DNA of 40,213 nt from NCBI GenBank assembly GCA_028718785.1, contig JAQULB010000001.1:1-40213 (forward strand), given 5' to 3'. How positions within the stretch are numbered: position 1 is the first letter of the stretch; each line of letters starts with the position of its first letter. The notes under the pieces were generated by a model. It was not told the DNA's origin. It saw only the letters and a program-made list of their open reading frames with translations, and searched no databases. The DNA is from Minisyncoccota bacterium (lineage in GTDB: Bacteria > Patescibacteriota > Minisyncoccia > Minisyncoccales > CG1-02-41-26). Shown piece after piece: positions 17,038-25,997 of the stretch. Made by a program: the position numbers and the translations under genes.

Positions 17038-17190
17038 GCGATTAGAAATTGTTAATTGAATGGCGAACGATTAGCGAGCCGTGAAATTTACAAGTTCTTC
17101 GTCCAGTTAAATGAAATACTTCAAATTTCATTTAACTGGATACCTTGTTTAACTGGGGTAGGTCCCCTGCTTCACTAACGCATTAGATAG
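17038..17190 (-). repeat. Three-hairpin intergenic element, copy D (variant)
   Basis: P3 end matches copy C (tgaaatttacaagttctt, ttagaaattgttaattgaatggcgaa); central stem ccagttaaatgaaat/atttcatttaactgg. Confidence 0.6.
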
Positions 17191-17208
17191 AATAGCAAAA
17201 CCTCCCTA

Positions 17209-17454
17209 TTATTTCAAGGGCACAGAGATTTTTTCAAGCAGTTTCTTAAAATTTTCCAATGCCACTGGCAAATCAGCATAAACCATTTCTGCTACCTCGT
17301 CTTTATAGGTATATGCCCAAACCAAACAAGAAACAAGTTCGAATCGATGAATTGCCGAATCCCTAACAATATCGGTTTTTTCTAATTTTAAAACTTCGTC
17401 TAGCCGAGCAATAGCTTTTTGTAAGTCCTCAATTTGTAAATCAGGTTTAGTCAT
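17209..17454 (-). pseudogene. Internally deleted nucleotidyltransferase substrate-binding (HI0074/HEPN-like) protein
   Basis: N-terminal DLQKAIARLDEVLKLEKTDIVRDSAIHRFE fused directly to the C-terminal TYKDEVAEMVYADLPVALENFKKLLEKI; middle missing. Confidence 0.6.
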
Positions 17455-17510
17455 ATCTTTTCCAAAATCTCCTTTTTTAATTTTTCCAAATCGTAATACT
17501 CTAATCTCAT
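17451..17510 (-). pseudogene. 19-aa remnant, possibly the MNT nucleotidyltransferase N-terminus (MRLEYYDLEKLKKEILEKI)
   Basis: TGA stop overlaps the ATG of the HI0074-like remnant. Confidence 0.4.
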
Positions 17511-17656
17511 AGTTTTGTTATAATTTTATAATACGAAAATTTCACATAAAATAAAAGCCCAAACCCTTGATTATTTGATATATTTGTTATAGTTTTAATT
17601 TGTTGAGTTTTTATGTTTCTAATATTATTTGTTATTTAAAAAGTGGGGTGTTAATT

Positions 17657-17899
17657 ATGCCAAAAATTGGCGAACTAGATTACTATCCTATTATTCTTTA
17701 CAATGATGAAAAATTTCTCATTTGCCCAACTACAGACAAGCAAAGATTGCAAGAAGAAGGCACGGTTAATGTTTATAATTGTGAAACTGCTGAGATGCAA
17801 AAAATCTTGTCATCTACAGATGTGGAAATTATTCTAACACACGAGGAGATGCACAATATCATCAATAAAGCGATTTCAATCTTTATGAGGAGGAGGTAA
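17657..17899 (+). CDS. hypothetical protein (MPKIGELDYYPIILYNDEKF...)
   Basis: ORF; GGGGTG SD-like upstream. Confidence 0.6.
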   Translation: MPKIGELDYYPIILYNDEKFLICPTTDKQRLQEEGTVNVYNCETAEMQKILSSTDVEIILTHEEMHNIINKAISIFMRRR

Positions 17900-17905
17900 A
17901 TGTAG

Positions 17906-18127
17906 ATGAAACAGGTGAAAGTTGTTTTAAGGGACTTAGGTACATTACAATTCCATGGTTTTTTTCTGCGAATAATGCAGGAAGATATTTTATCACCCGA
18001 TATCTTTAAAAAGTTAAAACCTACAAAAAAGACAGGGGAAGGAACAGTAAGAGCAAGGGATATGGCAACAGGTGATATCCTTAATTTTCCAGAAGGCGAA
18101 AAGGTATTCGGGCTTTTTCGTCAGTAA
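17906..18127 (+). CDS. hypothetical protein
   Basis: ORF; GAGGAGG SD-like upstream. Confidence 0.6.
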   Translation: MKQVKVVLRDLGTLQFHGFFLRIMQEDILSPDIFKKLKPTKKTGEGTVRARDMATGDILNFPEGEKVFGLFRQ

Positions 18128-18129
18128 GT

Positions 18130-18168
18130 TTATTTAGCGGATTCGCTGTTGTGTGGCGAATCGCTTTT
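18130..18168 (+). terminator. Terminator (AGCGGATTCGCTGTTGTGTGGCGAATCGCTTTT)
   Basis: Hairpin plus T-run; related copy near 22866-22893. Confidence 0.7.
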
Positions 18169-18793
18169 ATTTTAAATTAAAACTTTGTCGGTGGATTTTA
18201 CAGGGGCCGTGTTTAGATAGAACGGTTAGGTGTTGAGGCGTGCCATAGCCCTTGTTTTTATTAAAACCATATTGGGGATATTTTTTATGTAATTTTATCA
18301 TTAAATTGTCTCGCTCCACTTTAGCTATAATTGAAGCTAAAGAAATTAAAAAAACCTTTTCATCTCCTTTTATAATTGACTGCTGAGGCCTTGCTATGTT
18401 AATGCCAAAGTTTCCGTCAATTAAAAGCGCATCCGCTTTTTTGCCAATTTTCTTTTCTAAGTTTAAAACCGCTTTTTCCATTGCCAGCTTTGTGGCCTGG
18501 AGAATATTTATTTTATCAATAACTTTTTCTGAAACTTTCCCAATCCCCCACTGAACTTCTGAGCTCTTTTTTAAAAAATTGTAAATTTCCTCTCTCTGTT
18601 TGGGAGTTAATTTCTTAGAATCCTTAATTTTTAACTTTTGATTTGCATTTTTGACTTTCCCTCGACCTGAGCTCGGGACGAAGGTTGACTTTTGATTTTT
18701 GATTTGCATTATCGCGCACGCCATCACAGGTCCCGCCAACGAACCACGACCAACCTCGTCAATCCCAAAAACAATTTTTTCTCCATTTTGCAT
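18167..18793 (-). CDS. rnhB: Ribonuclease HII with in-frame repeat insertion
   Basis: FGIDEVGRGSLAGPV; DSKKLTPKQREEIY; LASIIAKVERD. Confidence 0.95.
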   Translation of the reverse strand: MQNGEKIVFGIDEVGRGSLAGPVMACAIMQIKNQKSTFVPSSGRGKVKNANQKLKIKDSKKLTPKQREEIYNFLKKSSEVQWGIGKVSEKVIDKINILQATKLAMEKAVLNLEKKIGKKADALLIDGNFGINIARPQQSIIKGDEKVFLISLASIIAKVERDNLMIKLHKKYPQYGFNKNKGYGTPQHLTVLSKHGPCKIHRQSFNLK

Positions 18794-18922
18794 ATAAACT
18801 GATAAGATGTATAATGACTTAATCTTTATTATAAACTTTTTTAATTATTTTTAAATTTCTTGCTCTGTCATTTTTAATTTTTAATTTTTAATTTTTATTT
18901 TGACCGAGCAAAGCGAGTAAAC

Positions 18923-19597
18923 ATGCCCTCTCCAAAAGATATTTTAAACCAATCTGATATTGAAGAAGAATTAAGAATGGCCAGCTTGCAAGGCCGAGAA
19001 GCCAATTTTGAAAATAAAATTATATCTTCTTTAATATTAAAAAAAAGAACAGTTGAGTCCGGCATTAATTTAAAAAATGCCATTGTAATGCATATTATCT
19101 CTTTAGAAGAAACCACCATAAAGGGCTCTATAAATTTAACTGGCGCTGTTGTGAAAGAATCTTTTTACGCTGGCTCAGCCATTATTGAGGGGGATTTAAT
19201 TTTGGTTGATTCAAAAATAAGCGGGGTTTTAAATTTAATTTCCACCACCATAAGAGGGTCTTTGGACGGAACAAGCATGATTATTTCTGGATTTTTAAGT
19301 TTAACAAGATCTCAAATACGAGACAATGTTATTTTAAGAAAAACAAAAATAAACGACGCTTATCATGTGGGCTTAATTGTAAAAGGCGATATTTATATGA
19401 GAGATGCCATGATAACTGGTTCATTTAGCGCTGAGGAAGCTGTTATTGAAGGGTCTTTAGATATGGTTAATTCTTACATTGTAAATAATGTTAATTTAAA
19501 ATCAGCTCAAATTGAAGGCAGTTTAATAATGAAAAACGCCAACTTCAAGAGCGGAGTTGATTTAACTGGCGCAAAAAGCAAAGAAATAATCCAATAA
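18923..19597 (+). CDS. Repetitive beta-helix-like (pentapeptide-like) protein
   Basis: Repeated INLTGA/GSLDMVNS/GDIYMRDA units. Confidence 0.6.
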   Translation: MPSPKDILNQSDIEEELRMASLQGREANFENKIISSLILKKRTVESGINLKNAIVMHIISLEETTIKGSINLTGAVVKESFYAGSAIIEGDLILVDSKISGVLNLISTTIRGSLDGTSMIISGFLSLTRSQIRDNVILRKTKINDAYHVGLIVKGDIYMRDAMITGSFSAEEAVIEGSLDMVNSYIVNNVNLKSAQIEGSLIMKNANFKSGVDLTGAKSKEIIQ

Positions 19598-19609
19598 TTT
19601 TTATTTTAT

Positions 19610-22600
19610 ATGGAGGGAGGTTTTACTCATTTGCATGTCCACAGCCATTATTCGCTTTTAGATGGATTGTCAAAAATAGACGATATTTTAAAACGAGTAA
19701 AGGCCCTTAATATGTCTGCTGTGGCAATAACCGACCACGGCGTTTTATATTCTGCTGTGGAATTTTACAAAAAAGCCAAGGCCACAAGCATAAAGCCCAT
19801 TATTGGCTGTGAGTTTTATGTTGCTCCAGAAGGAATGCTAAACAAACGCCCCAACATTGATGACAAACGCCATCATTTAGTTCTTTTGGTAAAAAACGAA
19901 GTTGGTTATAAAAACTTAGTAAAGCTTGTTAGCAAGGCCCACTTAGACGGATTTTATTACAAACCCAGAATTGATAATGAGCTTTTAGAAAAACATACCA
20001 ATGGTTTAATCGCTTTATCAGCTTGCATTCAAGGCCAAATTCCAAAAGCCACCATAAACAACAGAAATGATGAGGCAAAAGAATTGGCTTTAAAATACAA
20101 AAAAATGTTCGGGGACAACAATTTTTATTTAGAAATTCAAGAGCACCCCAACATTAAAGAACAAGCCAAAGCCAACCAAGGGCTTATTGAGCTTTCAAAA
20201 GAACTAAATATTCCTCTTGTTGTAACTAACGACTGCCACTACTTAGAAAAAGACGACGCTAAGGCCCAGGACATTTTAATGCAAATTAACACTGGCGCAA
20301 AATCAAGCGATTCTGAACGACTTTCAATGATGGACGAGGACTTTTCAATGAAGTCCCCCCAAGAAATGGCGGATTTCTGCGAAAAATTAGGCGTTAAAGA
20401 GGCCTTTTCAAACACTCAAAAAATTGCCGATCTATGCAACTTTGAATTTGAATTAGGAAAAACTAAACTCCCCTCTTTTCCAACTCCAAACAACGAAACC
20501 CCAGAGGAATATTTAAAAGAATTAGCTTATGTGGGGCTTGAAAAAAAGAAAGGGCAATTTCCGAATATGGAAGAAGCAAAAGAAAGATTGGAATACGAGC
20601 TTTCAGTTGTTAATCAAACTGGATTTGCGGGGTATTTTTTAATTGTGCAGGACTTTGTTAACTGGGCAAAAAATAATCGCATAGTGGTGGGGCCGGGCAG
20701 GGGCTCGGCTGGGGGTTCTTTAGTGGCTTACTTGCTAAATATTACTGAGGTGAATCCATTACAATACGGACTTTTGTTTGAAAGATTTTTAAACCCCGAA
20801 AGAATATCAATGCCTGATATTGATTTGGACTTTACTGACAGACGAAGAGATGAGGTTATAAACTATGTGGCAGAAAAATACGGCCAAGACCATGTGGCTC
20901 AAATTATTACTTTTGGAACAATGGCTTCAAGGGCGGTTATTCGCGATGTGGGCAGGGCCATGGAATTGCCTTATTCGTATTGCGACCAAATTGCCAAAAT
21001 GGTTCCTCAAGGATTTTCTTTAAACGATTGTTTAGAAAAAGTTTCTGAGTTTCGCCAGCTTTATGACACTGACACAAAAGCCAGAGAACTTATTGATTTT
21101 GCCAAAAAACTAGAGGGTTGCGCCCGCCACGCTTCCACCCATGCTTGCGGGGTGGTTATTTCCAAAGAGCCGTTAGATGAAATCGTGCCTTTACAGCACC
21201 CCTCTCAGGGCGAGCAAACAATTGTTACTCAATACGAAATGCACGCTATTGACGATCTTGGGCTTTTAAAAATGGACTTCTTGGGATTAAAAAATTTAAC
21301 TATTTTAGAAGACGCCTTAGCGAGAATTTATAAAGTTAAAGGCGAGTCATTGGATTTAGCAAGCATTCCTTATGATGACGCTAAAACTTACAAACTTTTT
21401 CAAAAAGCCCAAACAACAAGCGTTTTTCAATTGGAAAGCAGTGGCATGAAGCGTTATTTAAAAGAACTAAAACCAACAACATTAGAAGACATCGTGGCTA
21501 TGGTGGCTTTGTATCGACCCGGCCCCATGCAGTTTATCCAAGATTATATTGACAGAAAAGCGGGTAAAAAACCGATTGAATATATGCACCCCGCCTTAAA
21601 GCCAATTTTGGAAAAAACCTATGGCATTTGCATTTACCAAGAACAGCTTATGCAAATTGCCAGAGATGTGGCTGGCTTTACTTTGCCAGAAGCTGACACG
21701 CTAAGAAAAGCTATTGGCAAAAAAATCCCTGAATTATTAAAAGCTCAAAAAGACAAGTTTGTGGAAGGCGTTGTTAAAAATGGATCTTCTAAAATTATTG
21801 GAGAACGATTATGGGAATGGATTTTGCCATTTGCCCAGTATGGATTTAACAAATCGCATTCTGTGGCCTATGCAATTATCGCCTATCACACCGCTTATTT
21901 AAAAGCGCATTTTCCTGTGGAGTTTATGGCCGCTGTTTTAACTTCCGAAAAATCGGATGTGGAACGAATCGCTTTTTTAATTGATGAATGCAAAGATATG
22001 GGCATTGAAGTTTTACAACCCGATGTTAATGAAAGCTTTCGCAATTTTTCCGTGGTGCCAAAGCAAAAACAAATTAGATTTGGGCTTTTAGCTATTAAAA
22101 ATGTGGGAGAAAATATTGTGGACACTATTTTGCAAGAAAGAAAAAATAACGGGGCTTTTACTGATTTTGCTGATTTTGTTTCTCGCATTGACACCAAGGA
22201 CTTTAACAAAAAATCAATGGAAGCGTTAATAAAAACCGGCGCTTTTGATAAATTTGAAAATCGAAGCAATCTTTTAAATAATTTAGAAGATATTTTATCG
22301 TTCAACCGAGAAATCCGCAAAAACAAGGCCAGCACTCAGGCCAGCTTGTTTGCCACAATCGCAGTATCTGCCCCAACATTCCAGCTAAAAGATGGCCCTC
22401 CAATTCCCGACAAACAAAAATTGGATTGGGAAAAAGAGCTTTTGGGTCTTTACATTTCTTCCCATCCGTTAGAAAATGTAAAAAGCTATCTGAAAAAAAA
22501 GGCCTTGCCCATAAACCAGTTAAAAGACCAGTTCCCAAGACAAAAAATAAGAATTGGGGGAATAATTTCCACTATTAAAAAAATCCTCACCAAAAACGGA

Positions 22601-22792
22601 CAGCCAATGCTGTTTATGAAAATTGAGGATTTAACCGACAAAGCCGAAGTGGTTGTTTTCCCAACTATTTTTGAAAAATTCAACGAAGCGTTTCAAGAAA
22701 ATAAAATTGTTCTTATTACCGGAAAAGTGGACTTTAGAGACAACTCCCCCAAACTGATTTGCGAGGAGATTGAGGAAATACTAGAAGCGTAA
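19610..22792 (+). CDS. dnaE: DNA polymerase III subunit alpha
   Basis: FTHLHVHSHYSLLDGLSKID PHP domain; VGPGRGSAGGSLVAYLL; PDIDLDF. Confidence 0.98.
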   Translation: MEGGFTHLHVHSHYSLLDGLSKIDDILKRVKALNMSAVAITDHGVLYSAVEFYKKAKATSIKPIIGCEFYVAPEGMLNKRPNIDDKRHHLVLLVKNEVGYKNLVKLVSKAHLDGFYYKPRIDNELLEKHTNGLIALSACIQGQIPKATINNRNDEAKELALKYKKMFGDNNFYLEIQEHPNIKEQAKANQGLIELSKELNIPLVVTNDCHYLEKDDAKAQDILMQINTGAKSSDSERLSMMDEDFSMKSPQEMADFCEKLGVKEAFSNTQKIADLCNFEFELGKTKLPSFPTPNNETPEEYLKELAYVGLEKKKGQFPNMEEAKERLEYELSVVNQTGFAGYFLIVQDFVNWAKNNRIVVGPGRGSAGGSLVAYLLNITEVNPLQYGLLFERFLNPERISMPDIDLDFTDRRRDEVINYVAEKYGQDHVAQIITFGTMASRAVIRDVGRAMELPYSYCDQIAKMVPQGFSLNDCLEKVSEFRQLYDTDTKARELIDFAKKLEGCARHASTHACGVVISKEPLDEIVPLQHPSQGEQTIVTQYEMHAIDDLGLLKMDFLGLKNLTILEDALARIYKVKGESLDLASIPYDDAKTYKLFQKAQTTSVFQLESSGMKRYLKELKPTTLEDIVAMVALYRPGPMQFIQDYIDRKAGKKPIEYMHPALKPILEKTYGICIYQEQLMQIARDVAGFTLPEADTLRKAIGKKIPELLKAQKDKFVEGVVKNGSSKIIGERLWEWILPFAQYGFNKSHSVAYAIIAYHTAYLKAHFPVEFMAAVLTSEKSDVERIAFLIDECKDMGIEVLQPDVNESFRNFSVVPKQKQIRFGLLAIKNVGENIVDTILQERKNNGAFTDFADFVSRIDTKDFNKKSMEALIKTGAFDKFENRSNLLNNLEDILSFNREIRKNKASTQASLFATIAVSAPTFQLKDGPPIPDKQKLDWEKELLGLYISSHPLENVKSYLKKKALPINQLKDQFPRQKIRIGGIISTIKKILTKNGQPMLFMKIEDLTDKAEVVVFPTIFEKFNEAFQENKIVLITGKVDFRDNSPKLICEEIEEILEA

Positions 22793-22865
22793 TGGATAAT
22801 TTTTAATTTTGTAATTTTTAATTTTTAAATAATTTTTAATGACAGAATTTTAAAATAAAAGCGGT

Positions 22866-22893
22866 CCGCCATACAACAGCGAATCCGCCAGGA
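22866..22893 (-). terminator. Terminator related to 18130-18168
   Basis: Minus GGCGGATTCGCTGTTGTATGGCGGACCGCTTTTATTTTAAAA. Confidence 0.6.
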
Positions 22894-22896
22894 AAC

Positions 22897-23115
22897 TTAA
22901 TCCTTTATTGTCACCTCTAACCATCTGTTTTCTAGTCCACGAATGACATTCCTTAAGAAATTTTCAAGGTGAGCTTCTATATTTGAGTTTATGGAGGGGT
23001 TATCTGTTGAGATTCCTCCTTGAGTAACAAATACTCCGTTCATATATACCTCTACATTTCCATTTCCTTTTTTAATCGTTACCTCAACTGCTGGCACCTT
23101 TTCTGGTTTTGGCAT
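22897..23115 (-). CDS. hypothetical protein (MPKPEKVPAVEVTIKKGNGNVEVYMNG...)
   Basis: Strong SD GAGGAGGTGATATTG before ATG. Confidence 0.65.
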   Translation of the reverse strand: MPKPEKVPAVEVTIKKGNGNVEVYMNGVFVTQGGISTDNPSINSNIEAHLENFLRNVIRGLENRWLEVTIKD

Positions 23116-23176
23116 CAATATCACCTCCTCTCCAAAGAACAAACAATAAATTTAATAAGCTAAAAATACAACAAAT

Positions 23177-23575
23177 ATGCAAAATAGTCAAGAAGAATAC
23201 AAAAAGATATTCTCCAAATACCCGCAAGTTAAACTGGCTTATCTTTTTGGCTCAAGAGCCAACGGCACAGCTGGGCCTTTGAGCGATTATGATTTTGCAG
23301 TTTATTTAGATGAAAAAAATTCTCAAAAAAGATTTGATATTCGGTTAGAACTTATGGCAAAATTAAGCTTGCTTTTAAAAACCGACGCTGTTGATGTTGT
23401 GGTTATTAATGATACCGAAAACCCAGATTTAAAATATAATATAGTAAAAGAAGGAAACCTTTTAATCGAAAAAGAGCCCTACAAACTTTTAGTTGAGCCA
23501 CAAATTATCAATGAATATTTTGATTTTAATTTTGGGCTTTTTAAAAATAATTTAACAAAAACGCTTTATGTCTAA
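23177..23575 (+). CDS. mntA: MNT-type nucleotidyltransferase (MntA-like antitoxin)
   Basis: AYLFGSRANGTAGPLSDYDFAVYLD. Confidence 0.88.
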   Translation: MQNSQEEYKKIFSKYPQVKLAYLFGSRANGTAGPLSDYDFAVYLDEKNSQKRFDIRLELMAKLSLLLKTDAVDVVVINDTENPDLKYNIVKEGNLLIEKEPYKLLVEPQIINEYFDFNFGLFKNNLTKTLYV

Positions 23576-23981
23576 CTCAAAAATCATAGAAAGTAAAATA
23601 AGCGAGGTAAAAAAATACCTCTTAACTGTTAAAAAGTTTCAAAAATATTTACAGCAAGAAATAGAAAACGACGAAACGATAAAAGGAGCTGTAGAAAGAT
23701 ATTTATATCTTGTTTGTCAGGCGACAATTGATTTGGCAGAAGCATTTATATCTTATAGGGACTTAAGAAAACCGACAAGCCAAAATGACAGATTTTATAT
23801 TTTAACAGAAAATGAAATAATCGTTGCCCCCTTGTCTGAAAATATGGTTAAAATGACTGGTTTTAGAAATGTTTTAGCCCATGATTACCTTAAGATTGAT
23901 TATAAAAAAGTATATGATGTTTTACAAAATGGCTTAGGGGATATTGAAGAATTCATAAAAATTATTGAAAGTAAAATTTAA
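23568..23981 (+). CDS. hepT: HEPN/DUF86 toxin (HepT-like)
   Basis: FRNVLAHDYLKIDYKKVYDVL motif; overlaps mntA. Confidence 0.88.
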   Translation: MSNSKIIESKISEVKKYLLTVKKFQKYLQQEIENDETIKGAVERYLYLVCQATIDLAEAFISYRDLRKPTSQNDRFYILTENEIIVAPLSENMVKMTGFRNVLAHDYLKIDYKKVYDVLQNGLGDIEEFIKIIESKI

Positions 23982-24001
23982 AAATTTAAAAATTTAAAAT
24001 T

Positions 24002-25804
24002 ATGAATAACATTGAAACAATTCGCCACTCATTAAGCCATATTATGGCCATGGCGGTTAAAAACTTATATCCCAATACAAAATTTGGCATTGGCCCGGCC
24101 ATTGATAATGGCTTTTATTATGATTTTGACTTGCCACGCCAAAGCTTTGAAGGAGCGAAGGCGGGTTTGTCCATTGACGACTTGCCAAAAATTGAAAAAG
24201 AAATGCAAGCCATTATTAAAAGCAACATTGATTTTATAAAAAAAGAAATATTTCAAGACGAAGCAGAAAAACTCTTTGCTAACCAGCCCTACAAACTTGA
24301 GCTTGTCAAAGAATTAACTTCCACCGGTAAGACCGGTGTAACTATCTACACAAGCGGAGATTTTACAGACCTGTGTGCTGGACCCCATATTGAAAACACC
24401 AAAGAGATTAATCCCCTATCGTTTAAGTTAACCAAAGTGGCTGGGGCTTATTGGAAGGGAGATGAAAAAAACAAAATGCTCACCCGTATTTACGGATTAG
24501 CTTTTGCCACAGAAACCGAATTAACTGATTATTTAAAAATATTAGAAGAAGCAGAGAAACGTGACCACCGCAAACTAGGTCGTGAGCTTGATTTATTTTT
24601 AATTGACCCAACCGTTGGCATGGGTTTGGCAATGTGGCAACCAAAAGGGGCAATGTTGTGGCGAATTATGGAAGATTTTTGGTATCAAGAACACTTAAAA
24701 AATGGCTACGAGTTAGTAAGAACACCCCATATTGGCAGCCGAAAACTTTGGGAAACATCTGGCCATTGGGGATTTTACAATGAAAGTATGTATCCCCCGT
24801 TAGAAGTAAGTCAAACATTAAAAGAAGCTCAAGAGGGCAAAAAATCAGAAATAAAAGAAGAGTATTTGTTAAAACCAATGAACTGCCCCTTTCATGTAAG
24901 CATTTACAATTCCAAACCGCGAAGCTACCGGGATTTGCCAATTAGGTGGGCGGAATGTGGCACTGTTTATAGATATGAAAAATCCGGTGAATTATCTGGA
25001 TTAACCAGAGTACGGGGCTTTACTCAAGACGATGCCCACATTATTTGCGCTAAAACTCAGGTAAAAGACGAACTAAAAAGAGTGGCTGATTTTATTATTT
25101 TTATTCTCAACACTTTTGGATTTAAAGAGTTTAATGTTTATTTGTCCTTAAGAGACCCAAATAACAAAGAAAAATACGCAGGCAATGACGAGGGCTGGGA
25201 GTTTACCCAAAAAGTGCTTGAAGAAGTGGCAAAAGAACAAGGCCTAAATTACAAAAAAGAAGAGGGTGAAGCGGCTTTTTATGGACCAAAGCTTGACTAT
25301 AAAATAAAAGATTGTCTTGGCCGAGAATGGCAATGTTCCACTTTGCAGTTTGATTTTAACTTGCCCGAAAGATTTGATATGACCTTTATTAACCAAAAAG
25401 GAGAAAAAGAAAGGCCTTTCGTTTTGCACCGAGCTTTGTTTGGCTCTTTTGAAAGGTTTATTGGGGTTTTAATTGAGCATTACGCTGGCTCTTTCCCTGT
25501 GTGGTTATCCCCCACTCAAGCCATTGTTTTGCCAATTGGGGAAAGCCATCAAACATACGGCCAAGAAGTTTTAAAAACCTTAAAACAAAATAACATCAGA
25601 GCCCAAATAAATTTAAACAATGACACCATTGGCAAAAAAATCCGCGAGTCAGAAATGCAAAAAATACCCTATATTTTGGTGGTTGGAGATAAAGAAATTA
25701 AAGCTAATTCTGTAGCTGTTCGATCGCGCAATGAGGACCTTGGCGTAATGACAACTGAAAAATTTATTGATACAATTAAACAAAAAGTCGAAACCAAAAA
25801 ATAA
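24002..25804 (+). CDS. thrS: Threonyl-tRNA synthetase
   Basis: GPAIDNGFYYDFDL; LKPMNCPFHVSIY; RVRGFTQDDAHI; HRALFGSFERF. Confidence 0.97.
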   Translation: MNNIETIRHSLSHIMAMAVKNLYPNTKFGIGPAIDNGFYYDFDLPRQSFEGAKAGLSIDDLPKIEKEMQAIIKSNIDFIKKEIFQDEAEKLFANQPYKLELVKELTSTGKTGVTIYTSGDFTDLCAGPHIENTKEINPLSFKLTKVAGAYWKGDEKNKMLTRIYGLAFATETELTDYLKILEEAEKRDHRKLGRELDLFLIDPTVGMGLAMWQPKGAMLWRIMEDFWYQEHLKNGYELVRTPHIGSRKLWETSGHWGFYNESMYPPLEVSQTLKEAQEGKKSEIKEEYLLKPMNCPFHVSIYNSKPRSYRDLPIRWAECGTVYRYEKSGELSGLTRVRGFTQDDAHIICAKTQVKDELKRVADFIIFILNTFGFKEFNVYLSLRDPNNKEKYAGNDEGWEFTQKVLEEVAKEQGLNYKKEEGEAAFYGPKLDYKIKDCLGREWQCSTLQFDFNLPERFDMTFINQKGEKERPFVLHRALFGSFERFIGVLIEHYAGSFPVWLSPTQAIVLPIGESHQTYGQEVLKTLKQNNIRAQINLNNDTIGKKIRESEMQKIPYILVVGDKEIKANSVAVRSRNEDLGVMTTEKFIDTIKQKVETKK

Positions 25805-25997
25805 GTAATCCGTTATTGAAAGCGAGCCGTAAGGCGAAGCTTGAAATTTACGGAGGACTTACCCCGTGGAGTATAAATTTGCAGAGCAAATTTATATTTT
25901 AATTTTTTTGCAAAAAAATTAAAATTACTCCACAGGGTGTAAGAACTCGTAAATTCACTCGTGGCCAATCGCCACTCATTCATTAACGATTTCTAAC
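25805..25997 (+). repeat. Three-hairpin intergenic element, copy E (no ORF, opposite orientation)
   Basis: Reverse complement closely matches copy B ends; central stem ccccgtggagta/tactccacaggg carries a compensatory change. Confidence 0.75.

Noticed and set aside
21895-22335. 146-aa minus ORF
   Set aside because: Lies entirely antisense within dnaE; no recognisable protein.
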